From NCBI RefSeq assembly GCF_947488565.1, contig NZ_CANKZC010000002.1, positions 372,001-436,000 on the forward strand: a DNA stretch of 64,000 nt. The letters run 5' to 3'. Positions 1 through 8,139 of this stretch are shown one piece after another (within the stretch, counting starts at the first letter, position 1; each line of letters opens with the position of its first letter). Under the pieces are notes generated by a model. The model was not told the DNA's origin and ran no database searches. It saw only the letters and a program-made list of their open reading frames with translations. The position numbers were made by a program, and so were the translations under genes. The stretch comes from an uncultured Psychrobacter sp. Lineage in GTDB: Bacteria; Pseudomonadota; Gammaproteobacteria; Pseudomonadales; Moraxellaceae.

Positions 1-359
1 CCCAGATTATGGACATTAGGATTGCCTAGATAAACACCAAGGGCGTTTTTGCCATGTTTTTTCTGTACCGACTGAATGCCAGCAGCAACCTTATCTAGCG
101 CCTCAGACCAGCCAATCTCTTTCCAACCGTGAGCGGTTCTTTCAACGGGCTGACGCAGACGATCACTGTCTTCATGCAAGTCTTGCAAGGCGGTCGCTTT
201 TGGGCAAATATAACCTTTAGAGAATGGATCGTCTTTATCGCCTTTAATCGACAATACCTTGTCACCATCGTGCTTGATGACGATACCGCACATCGCTTCG
301 CATAAATTGCACGTTCTAAAGTGGGTTTGCTCATTCGTCTTGGTTTGCTCGTTACTCAT
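1..359 (-). CDS. Molybdopterin oxidoreductase, N-terminal part (partial)
   Basis: The first ~119 residues of a large molybdopterin-bis-MGD oxidoreductase, running off the left edge. ATG at 359 follows a GGAGCGTG-like ribosome site. Cys17, Cys20, Cys24 and Cys52 form the C-x2-C-x3-C-x27-C pattern that binds the N-terminal 4Fe-4S cluster in formate dehydrogenase H / assimilatory nitrate reductase type enzymes, followed by the usual CPKATAL and a region equivalent to RLRQPxxR. No Tat signal precedes the cluster, which suggests a cytosolic enzyme. The substrate cannot be told from this fragment, since the Mo ligand and the rest of the protein are outside the window. Confidence 0.88.
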   Translation of the reverse strand, partial: MSNEQTKTNEQTHFRTCNLCEAMCGIVIKHDGDKVLSIKGDKDDPFSKGYICPKATALQDLHEDSDRLRQPVERTAHGWKEIGWSEALDKVAAGIQSVQKKHGKNALGVYLGNPNVHNL

Positions 360-979
360 GACACGCTCCTTGTGATCTTTCTACCCTCAACTCTATACCT
401 ACAATCCACTCTATAGAAGTCAAATACGATGTCAGATTCATTCAACGTGCGATTTATCGCACTTTTATACGCCTTTTTTGTGTTGACGCTCTCTTAAACT
501 GACCGTATAAATTTCGTTCTATCATATTTATAGCTTCAATTATTTTTAACGCAAGAGCACACTCTAGCAGTTGTTATAGCTATTGTTATAACAATAAGAT
601 TATATCTATTTAAGCGGTAGTTCTATAAATGAATGTTTAACGGAGCGTATTTATTTGACTAATATGTCTTTAATCGACTCGCATATCTCAGCTCATTTAT
701 CTAAAAACTATTTATACTCCTTACGCAATCTAAAGAAAAATCATGAATTCTTTACATAGATAAGGAGCTTCTAACAAAGGTATGCAGACAACCATAATGA
801 AGTAACACTCTAAACATTGCATATACAGACAATGCAATTGTTAGCACTTATATTAGATATCACCAGTTGGCTTGTTGGTGTCTACCAATGACAACTGTAT
901 GATAAATAAAATATTCAATAAAGACAGATGGAATGATTGTCTTAAAACTTAATTCAATAACAACAGAAGGAATATAATA
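360..979. other. Intergenic region with no recognised gene
   Basis: About 620 AT-rich bases between the divergent oxidoreductase and csbD. Promoters for both must lie here. Only very short open frames are present, such as a six-codon one near 744, none with convincing coding character. A TTGCAT / ATGCAA pair lies around 818-838. I see no tRNA or strong terminator. Confidence 0.5.
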
Positions 980-1183
980 ATGAACGAACATACTCTAAAA
1001 GGCGAATGGAACCAAATGAAAGGCGCTGTTAAGCAAAAATGGGGCGATCTGACTGATGACGATTTGACCCATATTGAAGGTAGCCGTGATAAATTGGTCG
1101 GCCGTGTACAAGAACGCTATGGCCATAGTAAAGATGACGCTGAACGCGAAGTAGACGATTGGCGCCGCGAACACAAATACTAA
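980..1183 (+). CDS. CsbD family stress-response protein
   Basis: A 67-residue, highly charged, soluble protein matching the CsbD family along its whole length: the opening MNEHTLKGEWNQMKGAVKQK and the central GDLTDDDL...IEGSRDKLVGRVQERYG are characteristic. CsbD was found as a sigma-B general-stress protein in Bacillus, and homologues are abundant in proteobacteria under stress or stationary phase; its biochemical role is unknown. An AGAAGGAATA ribosome site precedes the ATG. It is monocistronic and followed by a hairpin with a T run at 1241-1271. Confidence 0.93.
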   Translation: MNEHTLKGEWNQMKGAVKQKWGDLTDDDLTHIEGSRDKLVGRVQERYGHSKDDAEREVDDWRREHKY

Positions 1184-1240
1184 GATATTTTTCGCTAAAA
1201 AAGTAAATGAATAATATTTAACGTATCTCAATCAGAAAAT

Positions 1241-1271
1241 AAAAAACCGCATCAACGTTATGCGGTTTTTT
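1241..1271 (+). terminator. Rho-independent terminator of csbD gene
   Basis: Twelve-base arms AAAAAACCGCAT / ATGCGGTTTTTT with a seven-base loop, ending in six T, 58 bases after the csbD stop. Its stem closely resembles the hairpin at 1472-1509. Confidence 0.85.
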
Positions 1272-1471
1272 AATGGTCAATAGCTTATATACTGTCCAAC
1301 CAATCTGCTTAATAAACTCGTTGAGAGACGTACTCAATAAACCAAAAAAATAATTTCTGATTGTAGTTCTGTTTTGCTTTTGACTCATTTATCTCACTGC
1401 TCAGTAAGTTAAAAAAATCCTTACTATAGCTATACTTTGGTAAAATAGCATTTTCTTAACCGTTAGACACG

Positions 1472-1509
1472 ATAAAACCGCATAGCAATCTATTGTTATG
1501 CGGTTTTAT
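1472..1509. terminator. Second, near-identical hairpin downstream of csbD gene
   Basis: Thirteen-base perfect arms ATAAAACCGCATA / TATGCGGTTTTAT around a 12-base loop, with T-rich DNA after the stem. The stem core AACCGCAT/ATGCGGTT is shared with the csbD terminator 200 bases earlier. It ends no visible protein gene, so it may terminate a small RNA, act as a backup terminator or be a duplicated terminator. Confidence 0.55.
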
Positions 1510-1876
1510 TGTTAACTATCCATGTTACCTATCACGACTGACTGCTATACATCCTTGCATAATATTCAGTATGTTGTGATACTAGGCATCCTGCCCTTTT
1601 TACTACGACTATCACAGCATGTACTGCTGCTCTCAGCAAAGGTTATGTATCCTTACTCCACTTATTATTATCTTCCTGATGCTAACAAGTGAATCATTAT
1701 CCTTAATGCGGTCAACCCAATCCTTGAGTCATACTCCCTAATGCCGTGTGACTATAGTGTCAAATTATTGCTTTCATGTTAAGTCGCGTAAGCGTCATTG
1801 CTTGTAAGCATATGCTTACACAATGATTTTACATATTCCTTATAATAGCTCGCTATAACCTGCAGTATAACCAAGA
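1510..1876. other. Intergenic region containing an 18-bp palindrome
   Basis: No gene seen. A perfect 18-base palindrome, TGTAAGCATATGCTTACA, lies at 1803-1820, about 60 bases beyond the 3' end of the ZIP transporter gene. It is not followed by a T run on either strand, so it does not look like a terminator. Confidence 0.45.
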
Positions 1877-2584
1877 TTAGATCAGCATCTCACCGATGAT
1901 GCCTACCAAAAACCCGAGACAAGCACCCAATGATGTCAAATAATGATTATCAAGTTTACTCTCAGGAATAAGATCTTGAATGAGCAGATATAAAATACCG
2001 CCACTAGCAAATATCATCAGATGGGCGGTCAAATCTGGATATGAGCTGAGTAAATAATGCCCGATGAGCGCTGAGATAATGCCAAAAAAGCTTAAACCAA
2101 AAAATATCGATAAGGTTTTTTTGACACTAAAGCCACTTTGAACCAAATCACGAAAAGAGTTGAACGATTCTGGTAAGTTTTGTAGGCCAATAAAGACTGC
2201 CAGTAATGCCGCCATCTGTGGCTCGATAGCAAATACCGCTCCAAGCGCAATCGACTCAGGTACAAAATCCATCATCATCGCAAGTAAGGTCGCCTGCTGA
2301 CCACCCGACTTGGCCAGACGCCGATCAATGAGCATAAACAGTATGGCTCCTACTAAAAATGATCCCATTACACCCCAGACGTTAAGCGTCTCCATTCCTT
2401 TTGGTACTAGTACCAATGCTAGTGCCGATAAAATAATGCCAGCACCAAACGACATAAGCGTATGAGTGATTTCGTATTTAACTGGACTGTCTTTAACATG
2501 ATGATCAAACATATTGGCCAAAAGACCACCAACAAATACGGTGATACCAGCAAACCCTGAAAACAGAATAAGTTTTAGCAGCAT
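1877..2584 (-). CDS. ZIP-like metal cation transporter, divergent
   Basis: A 235-residue membrane protein with about seven to eight hydrophobic segments. It shows the ZIP-family pattern of paired helices bearing proline-glutamate motifs: DFVPES at 106-111, QNLPES at 135-140 and QDLIPES near 213-219. In classical ZIP transporters the first two motifs begin with His (HNxPEG / HExPHE) and bind Zn or Fe; here those His are Asp and Gln and the following Gly is Ser, so the metal site is altered. The family call is probable but the ion is unknown. It is monocistronic, read toward csbD. A GTGATATCAC palindrome lies upstream at 2626-2635. Confidence 0.72.
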   Translation of the reverse strand: MLLKLILFSGFAGITVFVGGLLANMFDHHVKDSPVKYEITHTLMSFGAGIILSALALVLVPKGMETLNVWGVMGSFLVGAILFMLIDRRLAKSGGQQATLLAMMMDFVPESIALGAVFAIEPQMAALLAVFIGLQNLPESFNSFRDLVQSGFSVKKTLSIFFGLSFFGIISALIGHYLLSSYPDLTAHLMIFASGGILYLLIQDLIPESKLDNHYLTSLGACLGFLVGIIGEMLI

Positions 2585-2953
2585 AGCTTGTCCTTTTTAT
2601 TATTTTAAACAGTCTTAGTGTTAGCGTGATATCACAGTATTTACAAGATCGTGTTCACTAAACGCGTAGTATTCTTACGAAAGCATCAGAATTACTTACA
2701 ACTTATTAACGAAAACGACATCTGCTATCAAGTTTTGACGCCTACCATAGTGAATGTAAAAAAATATGTCAGAATATTTTTGTTGATTAGCAATAGCTTA
2801 ACAAATGAGTTCAATAACAATGTTATAGATACGCCTAAATCGGTGAATGCTAATAACTAAGAACGCTAACAACTAAAATTGTTTGGTAAATAAAATCAAA
2901 GTGCCATGCAACTGACTAACTGAAAAATAGTAATAAAGAAGAGGATACCTATA
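2585..2953. other. Divergent promoter region, ZIP gene / PepSY-like gene
   Basis: About 370 bases between the two divergent starts. It contains a short palindrome, GTGATATCAC (2626-2635), 40-50 bases upstream of the ZIP start, in a position suited to an operator. A 69-codon GTG-start frame across 2651-2860 has no ribosome site and no protein-like composition, so I do not call it. Confidence 0.45.
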
Positions 2954-3559
2954 ATGAGTACAAAAAACCGCACTACCTTAAAAACGATGACTGCATCACT
3001 CCTAGGTGCCGCGCTACTTAGTACCGCTATTGGCGGTACAGCGATGGCGTATGACCATGGCGGCAACAGCTATGAAGGCGGATACAACCATATCTATAAA
3101 GATAAGAATTTTGGCAAAAATATTGGTAAACTGCGCGCTGATTTACGTCGAAGTGGCTACTATGTGATGGACGTCGAACCAGTATCAGACTCGCGTATCA
3201 ACGTCTATGCTAAAAAGAACAATCAACCTTATAAGCTTAAATATACTTATCCAGGCTTAAAGCTTATCAGCTCTGACAAAAAAGAGTGGTCCACTATCTG
3301 GGATGATAGAAAACATCACGGCGATCACCATGATAAAAATGACATCGAAGAAACTATTAAAAACGAGTCACGCTACCCTAAGATTAAACAGCGCGCTATA
3401 AAAAAGCTAAACAACATGGGCTATCAAGTCGAAGATATCGAGATTGATGAAAAAAATGGCCAAGGTGTCTTTGAGATTGAAGCTACCAATAGTGGTCAAG
3501 ACTATGAAGTAATCTTAGGCTATCCTAACTTAAACGTCATTAAACTTGAGCGTGACTAA
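2954..3559 (+). CDS. Exported protein with two PepSY-like repeats
   Basis: A 201-residue protein with a signal peptide (Lys-rich start, hydrophobic stretch 14-27, likely cleavage after AMA near residue 32). The mature part has two similar modules, about 52-112 and 139-200. Each has an amphipathic helix of Lys/Arg/Leu, then (S/M)GYxVxDIE, then beta strands ending GYPxLxxI/K or YPGLKLI. This resembles the PepSY/BepSY fold of small periplasmic proteins. A His-rich linker (HHGDHHDK, near 121-128) separates the modules and could bind metal. AAGAGGATACC precedes the ATG. Function is unknown; PepSY relatives are often tied to peptidase inhibition or two-component control. Confidence 0.75.
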   Translation: MSTKNRTTLKTMTASLLGAALLSTAIGGTAMAYDHGGNSYEGGYNHIYKDKNFGKNIGKLRADLRRSGYYVMDVEPVSDSRINVYAKKNNQPYKLKYTYPGLKLISSDKKEWSTIWDDRKHHGDHHDKNDIEETIKNESRYPKIKQRAIKKLNNMGYQVEDIEIDEKNGQGVFEIEATNSGQDYEVILGYPNLNVIKLERD

Positions 3560-3645
3560 CAGACGCCTTGTATGACTAAAGCTTGCGATGATTTTCATAA
3601 GCTTGTAGCATCCTTTCGATTTAGGTACCCACCCTTTGGTACCGC

Positions 3646-3685
3646 CGGTCAGATAAGCCACTTTGGTCTTATCTGGCCGTTTTTT
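3646..3685 (+). terminator. Rho-independent terminator of the PepSY-like gene
   Basis: Stem CGGTCAGATAAG / CTTATCTGGCCG (one G-T pair) with a ten-base loop, followed by six T. A smaller GGTACC...GGTACC hairpin lies just before it at 3624-3643. Confidence 0.85.
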
Positions 3686-3872
3686 ATGACCATCATCATA
3701 AGACGCTATCATTATCGGTTGCGCCGTCCCTAGCTAGTTACATTGCTTACGGCGATATTATTGATGACAATTTACCTCATCAACATCTATAAAAAACATA
3801 AAAAGACTATCAAAACCAAAGACAGTTAGCTTTAAAAGGAACTAACGTCAAGAAGTACAAATCTTGCGCGTA

Positions 3873-4184
3873 CTAAAAGTCTAGCACCTCTATCACATCA
3901 TAGGCAGGCGTCTCATATGGGTGTGCCTGCTTCAATGCATCGATCACCTCTTGGATGATTGATTTTTTAACCACCATCTCAATGCGCCACTCATTCACCT
4001 GCTCTAACGTATCCTGTGCGCCAATGTGCGGATTGCTGCCAGCAGTCGGCATAAACTGCCCCATCCCTTGTACCTGCCAGCAGCACTGTTCATAATTACC
4101 AATACTACCAGCACCGGCGGCAAATAGCGCCGCTTTAACTGATTCCAAAGCACTATCTGGAATAAAAACCGTTAGTTTATACAT
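3873..4184 (-). CDS. YqfO-like protein (NIF3 insert-domain family)
   Basis: A 103-residue protein that corresponds to the stand-alone YqfO domain otherwise inserted in NIF3-type proteins. The ferredoxin-like fold is suggested by MYKLTVFIPDSALESVKAAL at the start, GAGSIGNYEQCCW in the middle and AHPYETPAYDVIEV at the end; the HPYETPxYD motif is the family hallmark. The domain is PII/CutA1-like, but no reaction is established. It lies 50 bases downstream of the glycosylase gene on the same strand and may be co-transcribed with it. The ATG is preceded by a GGAGGTTAACAG-like site. Confidence 0.85.
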   Translation of the reverse strand: MYKLTVFIPDSALESVKAALFAAGAGSIGNYEQCCWQVQGMGQFMPTAGSNPHIGAQDTLEQVNEWRIEMVVKKSIIQEVIDALKQAHPYETPAYDVIEVLDF

Positions 4185-4233
4185 CTGTTAACCTCCAAGT
4201 GTTGATGTAGATAATACAAAGCGCTAGCACGCC

Positions 4234-4881
4234 TTACTTTTTTGATAATGACGGATGATCTGTCCATACGTAGCGCAGTAGCCAGTCTTTGGCCTCACCA
4301 GCATAATCAATACCGATACGAGGACGTAATGATAATGGCGGCTGACAACCATCATCCTCAATCCAAACGCCAGACTCAAAAGCAATAGGCGCGCCGTACA
4401 AATCGCGATCAATTTGTAAGCGCTTAGTCAGCTTACCTGGCCCTGCTAACTGTTTGATATGATTCAGCTGTTTGTCTTTGCCGAGCGCTTGCTCCTCAAT
4501 TAAGCGATCACTGTTTTCACATAAAAATCCAGCGCGAATCAATACTGATTCAGGTGACTCAGCAGATCCACTGATGAGATTGAGCATATGATGCACACCA
4601 TAAGTCAGGTAAACGTAAAATACGCCCCCTTGCTCATACATAATCTTAGTACGTGAGGTACGAGTACCTGCATGCGAATGACAAGCAGGATCGTCTTCAC
4701 CGATATAAGCTTCAGTTTCTGAAACACGCATACGCAGCGTTTTAACGTTGCCATCAGTGTCTGTCATCTGTCGACATAAAATTTTGCCAATCAAATCTGC
4801 TGCCACCACGCAGGTTGGGCGGGTGAACCAATCAGGCATTAATATGGTAGCTTTAGTCATTTGTTCTTGTGTCGTGGGCAT
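4234..4881 (-). CDS. DNA-3-methyladenine glycosylase (AAG/MPG family)
   Basis: A 215-residue base-excision-repair glycosylase that removes 3-methyladenine and other alkylated or deaminated purines. Family motifs are seen in order: LIGKILCR near 30, RVSETEAYIGEDDPACHS near 51-68 (the Glu of ETEAY is the general base), GGVFYVYLTYGVHHMLNL near 85-102, SVLIRAG near 111 and GPGKLTKRL near 146. Length is normal for bacterial members. ATG is at 4881 after an AGGTCACC site. An alternative start at Met8 (MTKATIL) cannot be excluded. The enzyme is one of two unrelated bacterial 3-meA glycosylase types. Confidence 0.92.
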   Translation of the reverse strand: MPTTQEQMTKATILMPDWFTRPTCVVAADLIGKILCRQMTDTDGNVKTLRMRVSETEAYIGEDDPACHSHAGTRTSRTKIMYEQGGVFYVYLTYGVHHMLNLISGSAESPESVLIRAGFLCENSDRLIEEQALGKDKQLNHIKQLAGPGKLTKRLQIDRDLYGAPIAFESGVWIEDDGCQPPLSLRPRIGIDYAGEAKDWLLRYVWTDHPSLSKK

Positions 4882-5318
4882 GGAGGTGACCTTTTTATTT
4901 TTATGAATAACTTAGCATAAAAATTAAAAGATCGTTGTGCTGGGAATGTTTGTGCTATGTTTGCATTGATGTGAATAAAAGCTGTGCGTTAGCGAAGTTT
5001 GATGGTTGGTACTGACTGTTTGCCTTTAGCAATTGGTTTTAAGTGGTCTATTTATGTGACTCCTATAGGGTATACATTGAAAACTAACTGTTTCAGCTGT
5101 ATTGTATGAACTATTATCGATAAATAAGCTTTTTGGGCTAACATGAAAAAGATTATCTACCCTGTTCTTTTATCATTTGAAAAAATAATAAGATTATATT
5201 TTCAAACCCTAGTAAAGACAATGACATCTCATGGTTGTAAGGACTAATAGACGTCTGTCCGTTCTGCTCCCTATACAGCCTATACATATAATATATATAC
5301 AAAAAGTGAGGTAATAGA
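4882..5318. other. Intergenic region with no recognised gene
   Basis: About 440 AT-rich bases between divergent genes. It holds the promoters for the glycosylase gene and the small membrane protein gene; I see no RNA gene or repeat. Confidence 0.45.
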
Positions 5319-5540
5319 ATGCTTATATGGATTATTCTTTATATTCTTATTTGTTTATTGTTCAGATGGCTCATATTTTCTAATGCTAGTATGGCAGAGA
5401 GACTTGGCTCTTGGGGTTGGACTCCAGACCAAAACAAACTTTATTTTTCAATTATGTGGTTGTTCTCAACCTTTATATTTTTATTCGGAATATTTAACAG
5501 CGATTTTCGTAACTCCTTTCTGTTAGAGTATTTATTTTAA
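5319..5540 (+). CDS. Small two-helix membrane protein, unknown
   Basis: A 73-residue protein with a good ribosome site (GTGAGG, 7 bases before ATG). Residues 2-20 and about 45-62 are strongly hydrophobic, and the link between them contains AERLGSWGWTPDQNK, a Trp/Gly-rich cytosolic or periplasmic loop. The composition and ribosome site suggest a real gene. I do not recognise the family. It has no operon partner: purC is convergent downstream with a shared hairpin between. Confidence 0.6.
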   Translation: MLIWIILYILICLLFRWLIFSNASMAERLGSWGWTPDQNKLYFSIMWLFSTFIFLFGIFNSDFRNSFLLEYLF

Positions 5541-5637
5541 ACGCCGTTATAATATTTGATCTAATAACGACTATTAATTGTTGTCAACTATGTTGTAGAT
5601 TATCAACAGTACCAATCAGTAAGCATAAACAGTAAGC

Positions 5638-5669
5638 ATAAAAAAACTGAGCACAGGACCCAGTTTTTA
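5638..5669. terminator. Bidirectional terminator between convergent genes
   Basis: AAAAACTG / CAGTTTTT arms around an 11-base loop. T runs on both strands let it serve purC (minus) and the small membrane protein gene (plus). Confidence 0.72.
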
Positions 5670-5687
5670 TTGAACATATAAATATCT

Positions 5688-6401
5688 TTAATCCATCGGT
5701 ACCCCAATACGGCGGGCGACCTCTTCATAGCCTTCGATCACATCGCCTAAAGACTGACGGAAGCGGTCTTTATCGAGTTTTTTCTTGGTTGCTTTGTCCC
5801 AAATACGGCAACCATCTGGTGAGAACTCATCACCTAAAACGATGCGGTCATGAAAGACGCCAAACTCAAGTTTAAAGTCAACCAAAATCAAATCGCCCTT
5901 GTCAAACAAGTCTTTTAAGACCTCATTGACCTGATAGCTGATTTTTTTCATTTTCGCCAGCTGATCATCGTTCGCCCAGCCTAAAGTTACGGCCAGTGAT
6001 TCGTTGACCATCGGGTCGCCTAGCGCATCATCCTTATAAAACAGCTCGAAAGTTGGCGGCGTCAATACCTGCCCCTCTTCTAACCCTAAGCGGCGCACCA
6101 GACTACCAGCAGCATAGTTGCGCACCACGCACTCAACGGGCAGCATATCCATGCGCTTAACCAGCACTTCATCGCCAGAGAGCTGCTGTTCAAAATGCGT
6201 CTCGATGCCAGCATCGCTTAGCTTTTGCATAATAAAGGTATTAAAGCGGTTATTGACTTCGCCCTTACGTGCCAATTGCTCAATACGTTTGCCATCAAGC
6301 GCTGAGGTGTCATCACGAAAGTGCAAGATTAAAAAATCATTGTCCTCGGTTTCATAGACAGATTTGGCTTTGCCTTTATAGAGCAATTGTTGCTTTTGCA
6401 T
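5688..6401 (-). CDS. purC: Phosphoribosylaminoimidazole-succinocarboxamide synthase
   Basis: SAICAR synthase, the ATP-dependent step that joins aspartate to CAIR in purine synthesis. The 237-residue length is typical of the short bacterial form. Motifs: [13 protein letters not shown] at 6-18, the [15 protein letters not shown] region near 37-51, [15 protein letters not shown] near 90-104, and [12 protein letters not shown] near 170-181 with a following [12 protein letters not shown]. It stands third in a dapA / BamC-like / purC cluster, the same order as E. coli dapA-bamC-purC, with gaps of about 90 bases. Confidence 0.97.
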   Translation of the reverse strand: MQKQQLLYKGKAKSVYETEDNDFLILHFRDDTSALDGKRIEQLARKGEVNNRFNTFIMQKLSDAGIETHFEQQLSGDEVLVKRMDMLPVECVVRNYAAGSLVRRLGLEEGQVLTPPTFELFYKDDALGDPMVNESLAVTLGWANDDQLAKMKKISYQVNEVLKDLFDKGDLILVDFKLEFGVFHDRIVLGDEFSPDGCRIWDKATKKKLDKDRFRQSLGDVIEGYEEVARRIGVPMD

Positions 6402-6495
6402 GGTAGAGGATCCTGTTCATTCAAACTTATGTAATAAAAACGTGCAACCACGGCCAAAATATTGGCTGCAATATAATACGTAAGAGACTAAATTA

Positions 6496-6819
6496 CTAAT
6501 TAGCAGGGAGAGCAGTTACTGGAACCGCGCGTTCAGGTTTTGGTAGTTGATACTGTTTGCCTGATTCATTCTGTAGCTTGAGCGTATTTGCGCCAAGATT
6601 CGGTGTTGGATACAAAGGTACAAATGGTGCTGATTCTTGGGCGACAGGCATCTCTAATGGCGCAAGCTTTTTGCTGTCTTGATATTCTAAACTGCCATTG
6701 TCACGCTTACCGAGTAGCTCTTTGGTAGCCTGACAGCCACTTAACACTAAAGTACTGCTCAACACCACAGTCACTAGTGCGGTCAGACGTTTTGGGGTCG
6801 TTAATGATGCTTTCATCAT
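6496..6819 (-). CDS. Short BamC-like outer-membrane lipoprotein
   Basis: A 107-residue lipoprotein from ATG 6819 (GAGAG upstream; an in-frame TTG at 6840 is less likely). A signal peptide ends in lipobox LSGC near residue 29. The mature part is mostly unstructured: GSLEYQDSKKLAPLEMPVAQ, then VPLYPTPNLG and LPKPERAVPV. Position between dapA and purC and the resemblance to the extended N-terminal segment of BamC (NlpB), which in E. coli lies along BamD in the BAM complex, suggest a BamC that lacks both helix-grip domains. The stop is followed by non-coding DNA with no remnant of the missing domains, so it seems complete. Homology is inferred from context plus weak similarity. Confidence 0.68.
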   Translation of the reverse strand: MMKASLTTPKRLTALVTVVLSSTLVLSGCQATKELLGKRDNGSLEYQDSKKLAPLEMPVAQESAPFVPLYPTPNLGANTLKLQNESGKQYQLPKPERAVPVTALPAN

Positions 6820-6909
6820 ATCATCTCTCAGAGTTAGCAATCGACACTTCTATAGACACGGTGTTAATGCTGTATTCACCGCACCCAATAACTGGTTTTT
6901 AGTCGATTT

Positions 6910-7815
6910 TTATAATAAGTTTGCCTGTGCTAAGGCAGTATCAATCGTGGCATGGTGCTCTTTGGCCAACCATACTAGCGGTAGACGAATACCCGTATCT
7001 ATCATACCCATCTTATGTAACGCATATTTTGCTGGAATAGGGCTCGACTCAATAAATAAATCACGATGTAAGTGCTTAACGACATCATGTAGCGCATACG
7101 CTGTATCGAAATCCCCACGTAGAGCGGCTGAGAAGGTTTCACTCATTGCTTTAGGTGCGACATTGGCAGTCACTGAAATATTACCTTTACCGCCCACCTT
7201 CATCAAGTCAAGCGCTGTGCCATCATCGCCGGATAGGACGACCATTCTGTCACCGACCGCTTTGATCAATTGCTCTCCGCGTTCCACAGAGCCAGTCGCA
7301 TCTTTAATCGCCACGATATTGTCGATATCCGCTAGACGCTCTACAGTTTTTTGGGCGATATCTACGACTGTACGACCTGGTACATTGTAAAGCATTTGCG
7401 GCATATCTACGGCTTCGGCAATAGCCTTGTAATGCTGATACAGGCCTTCTTGAGGCGGCTTATTGTAATAAGGTGCGACCAATAACGCACAGTCTGCACC
7501 AGCTTCTTTAGCATCTTGAGTAAGCTTAATCGCCTCCATGGTATTATTAGCGCCTGTCCCAGCAATGACTGGTACGCGGCCATTGACATGCTTGACGAAG
7601 TAGCAAATAACATCACTATGCTCTTGCATGGATAAAGTCGCAGACTCACCTGTAGTTCCAACTGCAACGAGACAATGGGTGCCCTGCTCAATCTGCCAGT
7701 CTATAAGCTTGGCAAGACGTTTATAATCGACCGTACCGTCAGGATGCATGGGCGTCACTAGGGCTACCATTGAGCCTTGTAGTCGGGTTTTGATATCGTC
7801 GTATGCTGTACTCAT
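6910..7815 (-). CDS. dapA: 4-hydroxy-tetrahydrodipicolinate synthase
   Basis: Condenses pyruvate with aspartate semialdehyde, the first committed step of lysine and diaminopimelate synthesis. The 301-residue TIM barrel has GTTGES at 53-58 (pyruvate carboxylate binding), Tyr143 in LYNVPGRT, the Schiff-base Lys171 in VAIKDATGS, and GDDGTALDLM later. Length is normal. It is the first gene of the dapA / BamC-like / purC cluster; about 300 AT-rich bases upstream hold its promoter. Confidence 0.97.
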   Translation of the reverse strand: MSTAYDDIKTRLQGSMVALVTPMHPDGTVDYKRLAKLIDWQIEQGTHCLVAVGTTGESATLSMQEHSDVICYFVKHVNGRVPVIAGTGANNTMEAIKLTQDAKEAGADCALLVAPYYNKPPQEGLYQHYKAIAEAVDMPQMLYNVPGRTVVDIAQKTVERLADIDNIVAIKDATGSVERGEQLIKAVGDRMVVLSGDDGTALDLMKVGGKGNISVTANVAPKAMSETFSAALRGDFDTAYALHDVVKHLHRDLFIESSPIPAKYALHKMGMIDTGIRLPLVWLAKEHHATIDTALAQANLL

Positions 7816-8139
7816 AACTGTGCCTTACTGTATTGTCTTAGCTTTGATTAAAGCTATCACATGATAGGTCGTATGCAAGGACTACTGTCCTGCTTCATAT
7901 TAATGCGGTTCGCTCAACACTCAATTGTGATGAATGTTTGGCTAAATAAATATTATTAACTATATAAATTTTATTAACTATTGTTATAAATGCTCGATAG
8001 TGTAGCATATTTTGATTTAGTCACTCACTAACAATTGAGCGTCAATTGGCTATTATTTGTAGAGAATAAACACTTAAATCTTTTAGTATAGAAGTATGTT
8101 TAACAACCAGTATCAACCTTGATAAATTTTTACTTACTT
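7816..8139. other. Intergenic region upstream of dapA
   Basis: About 320 bases between the dapA start and the end of the metallophosphoesterase-like gene, both on the minus strand. AT-rich at 7930-8000. I see no convincing terminator, RNA or open frame. Confidence 0.45.

Noticed and set aside
995..1231. 78-codon minus-strand frame with hydrophobic segments over csbD
   Set aside because: It lies almost wholly antisense to the clearly identified CsbD gene and has no ribosome site.
2651..2860. 69-codon plus frame from GTG in the ZIP/PepSY gap
   Set aside because: No ribosome site, AT-driven composition, no protein-like pattern.
3530..3712. 60-codon minus frame across the PepSY-gene terminator
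   Set aside because: It spans a transcription terminator and the end of the plus-strand gene; no start signal.
6402..6495. Possible frameshift that would extend the BamC-like gene
   Set aside because: The bases between its stop and purC do not encode any BamC-like domain in any frame and are too few for one.
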